A program made the position numbers and the translations under genes. A stretch of 32,143 nt of DNA from Acidimicrobiia bacterium (GTDB lineage Bacteria > Actinomycetota > Acidimicrobiia > Acidimicrobiales > CAIXPF01), in assembly GCA_009377505.1 (NCBI GenBank), contig WHTX01000021.1, positions 1-32,143 of the forward strand, written 5' to 3'. The notes below the pieces were generated by a model. That model worked only from the letters and a program-made list of their open reading frames with translations. It did no database searches and was not told where the DNA came from. Positions 31,461 through 32,143 of this stretch are shown here, one piece after another. Position 1 is the stretch's first letter. Each line of letters starts with the position of its first letter.

Positions 31461-31466
31461 TAGTGT
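31461..31466 (+). promoter_or_regulatory. Leaderless-type -10 box before a small ORF and the PhyH-like gene
   Basis: TAGTGT lies exactly eight bases before an ATG at 31475. It repeats the spacing seen at well-supported genes in this window. Confidence 0.45.
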
Positions 31467-31474
31467 CCGCGGTC

Positions 31475-31699
31475 ATGCGCGATCTCCTCGTCCCCACGAC
31501 CTGCCACCGCACGGCCTGCGCCAGTGCCGTGTCCACCATCGTTGGCGATGCTCAGGCCGCGTCAGGCCCGTCGTTCGGAAGAAGGATGACGCAGCCAGGG
31601 TGGGGTCTCCTGGCGAGGAAGACGACGCCGCGAGCGGCCGGCATGGCCGGCGTGAACGCGGCGAACGTTGGTGGTCATGGCACCAGGTGCACCGGGTAG
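31475..31699 (+). CDS. Possible small leaderless ORF, 74 residues
   Basis: I do not recognise the product (begins MRDLLVPTTCHRTACASAV). It is listed for context: its ATG is eight bases after a TAGTGT box, like several real genes here, and its stop lies four bases before the PhyH-like ATG, as in an operon. There is no clear fold, the C-terminal half is Gly/Arg-rich, and coding character is weak. It could be a leader peptide, a decayed gene or chance. The rest of 31377-31703 holds only the hairpin at 31380. Confidence 0.3.
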   Translation: MRDLLVPTTCHRTACASAVSTIVGDAQAASGPSFGRRMTQPGWGLLARKTTPRAAGMAGVNAANVGGHGTRCTG

Positions 31700-31703
31700 C
31701 GCG

Positions 31704-32143
31704 ATGGACCTCACACCGGCACAGCTGACGCAGTTCCAACGTGACGGCTACGTGTTCCTGCCCGAGGTGTTCTCGCCATCGGAAGCAGCCGTCCTGCGCC
31801 GGGAGGCCGACCGGCTGTACGGGCTGGACCGCGAGGAGGTGTGGCGGGAGAGCTCGGGCGCTCCTCGCACAGCCTTCGCCGCCCACACCTACTCCGAGCC
31901 CTTCCGCCGGTTGGGCAGCCACCCGCGCCTGATCCGGCCCGTCGTGCAGGTCCTGGGCGGGCCGGTCTACATGCACCAGTACAAGGTGAACGCCAAGGCT
32001 GCCTTCGACGGCGAGGTCTGGCAGTGGCACCAGGACTACGGCACCTGGCAGCGCGACGACGACATGCCCGAACCGCTGGCGATGAACATCGCGGTGTTCC
32101 TCGACGAGGTCACCGCGGCCAACGGCCCGCTGCTGTTCATCCC
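31704..32143 (+). CDS. Phytanoyl-CoA dioxygenase (PhyH)-like protein, N-terminal part
   Basis: The gene runs off the right edge; 146 codons are visible. It opens MDLTPAQLTQFQRDGYVFLPEVFSPSEA, the standard start of Fe(II)/2-oxoglutarate PhyH enzymes, then RRLGSHPRLIRPVVQVLGGPVYMHQYKVNAK. Next is the iron-binding HxD as His109-Gln-Asp111 in WQWHQDYGTW, followed by AMNIAVFLDEVTAANGPLLFI. The distal His and the 2-oxoglutarate Arg are outside the window. The HQDYGTW form resembles ectoine hydroxylase-type and small-molecule PhyH enzymes; substrate unknown. No strong Shine-Dalgarno is present. Confidence 0.85.
   Translation, partial: MDLTPAQLTQFQRDGYVFLPEVFSPSEAAVLRREADRLYGLDREEVWRESSGAPRTAFAAHTYSEPFRRLGSHPRLIRPVVQVLGGPVYMHQYKVNAKAAFDGEVWQWHQDYGTWQRDDDMPEPLAMNIAVFLDEVTAANGPLLFI

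Overview
The window looks like chromosomal DNA from a very GC-rich actinobacterium. GC is about 70% by eye, TANNNT-type -10 boxes recur, the LexA operator is of the Gram-positive type, and acyl-CoA, F420/LLM and MMPL families are abundant. The gene mix suggests class Acidimicrobiia or a relative, but that placement is inference. No rRNA, tRNA, CRISPR array, phage gene or intact transposase was seen.

Layout. 1-2106 (+): a tightly overlapping thiolase / DUF35 / nitronate-monooxygenase-like operon, open on the left. 2122-6624: an S15-like hydrolase (-), an amidohydrolase-2 enzyme (+) and an MMPL membrane transporter (+) broken by a one-base frameshift. 6779-8678: dinB (DNA polymerase IV) behind a near-consensus SOS box, then a convergent YdeI/DUF1905-like gene. 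8679-9594 holds no recognisable gene. 9609-10851: a frameshifted membrane sensor whose kinase helix has Asn where His is expected, coupled to a lone receiver-domain regulator. 10885-14973 (-): a four-gene operon (thiolase, DUF35, two family III CoA-transferases) in which one transferase seems to lack the catalytic Asp. 15059-17514: a SnoaL-like protein, a small orphan and a TcuA/KstD-like flavoprotein.

17515-22786 is the most unusual stretch. A folB-folK fusion, folP, a beta-lactamase-fold serine hydrolase and a PNPOx-fold protein lie between two inverted, roughly 210-bp non-coding repeats (R2). R2 contains a conserved double hairpin. Two MITE-like elements of about 123 bp (R1) with CTAG-bounded inverted ends sit beside the left R2 copy, and a solo R1 end lies at the promoter of the thiolase operon. 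Beyond this are a broken MazF-like toxin with its RHH antitoxin, a DksA/TraR zinc-finger protein and a LigD-type polymerase domain.

24874-32143 returns to catabolism: acyl-CoA dehydrogenase, a Baeyer-Villiger monooxygenase of lower GC than its neighbours, an LLM-class oxidoreductase, 2-keto-4-pentenoate hydratase, a nitroreductase, a carboxymuconolactone-decarboxylase-fold protein and a partial phytanoyl-CoA dioxygenase-like gene.

Together the metabolic genes suggest breakdown of steroid-, terpenoid- or aromatic-like acids through CoA thioesters: ring oxidation, CoA transfer, dehydrogenation, then side-chain cleavage by thiolase/DUF35 retro-aldolase-type complexes. The substrate cannot be read from sequence. 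A recurrent TANNNT-N7/8-start arrangement indicates that several genes are transcribed without leaders. Three genes are each broken by a single-base change in a short G/C run, which could be real decay or sequence error.
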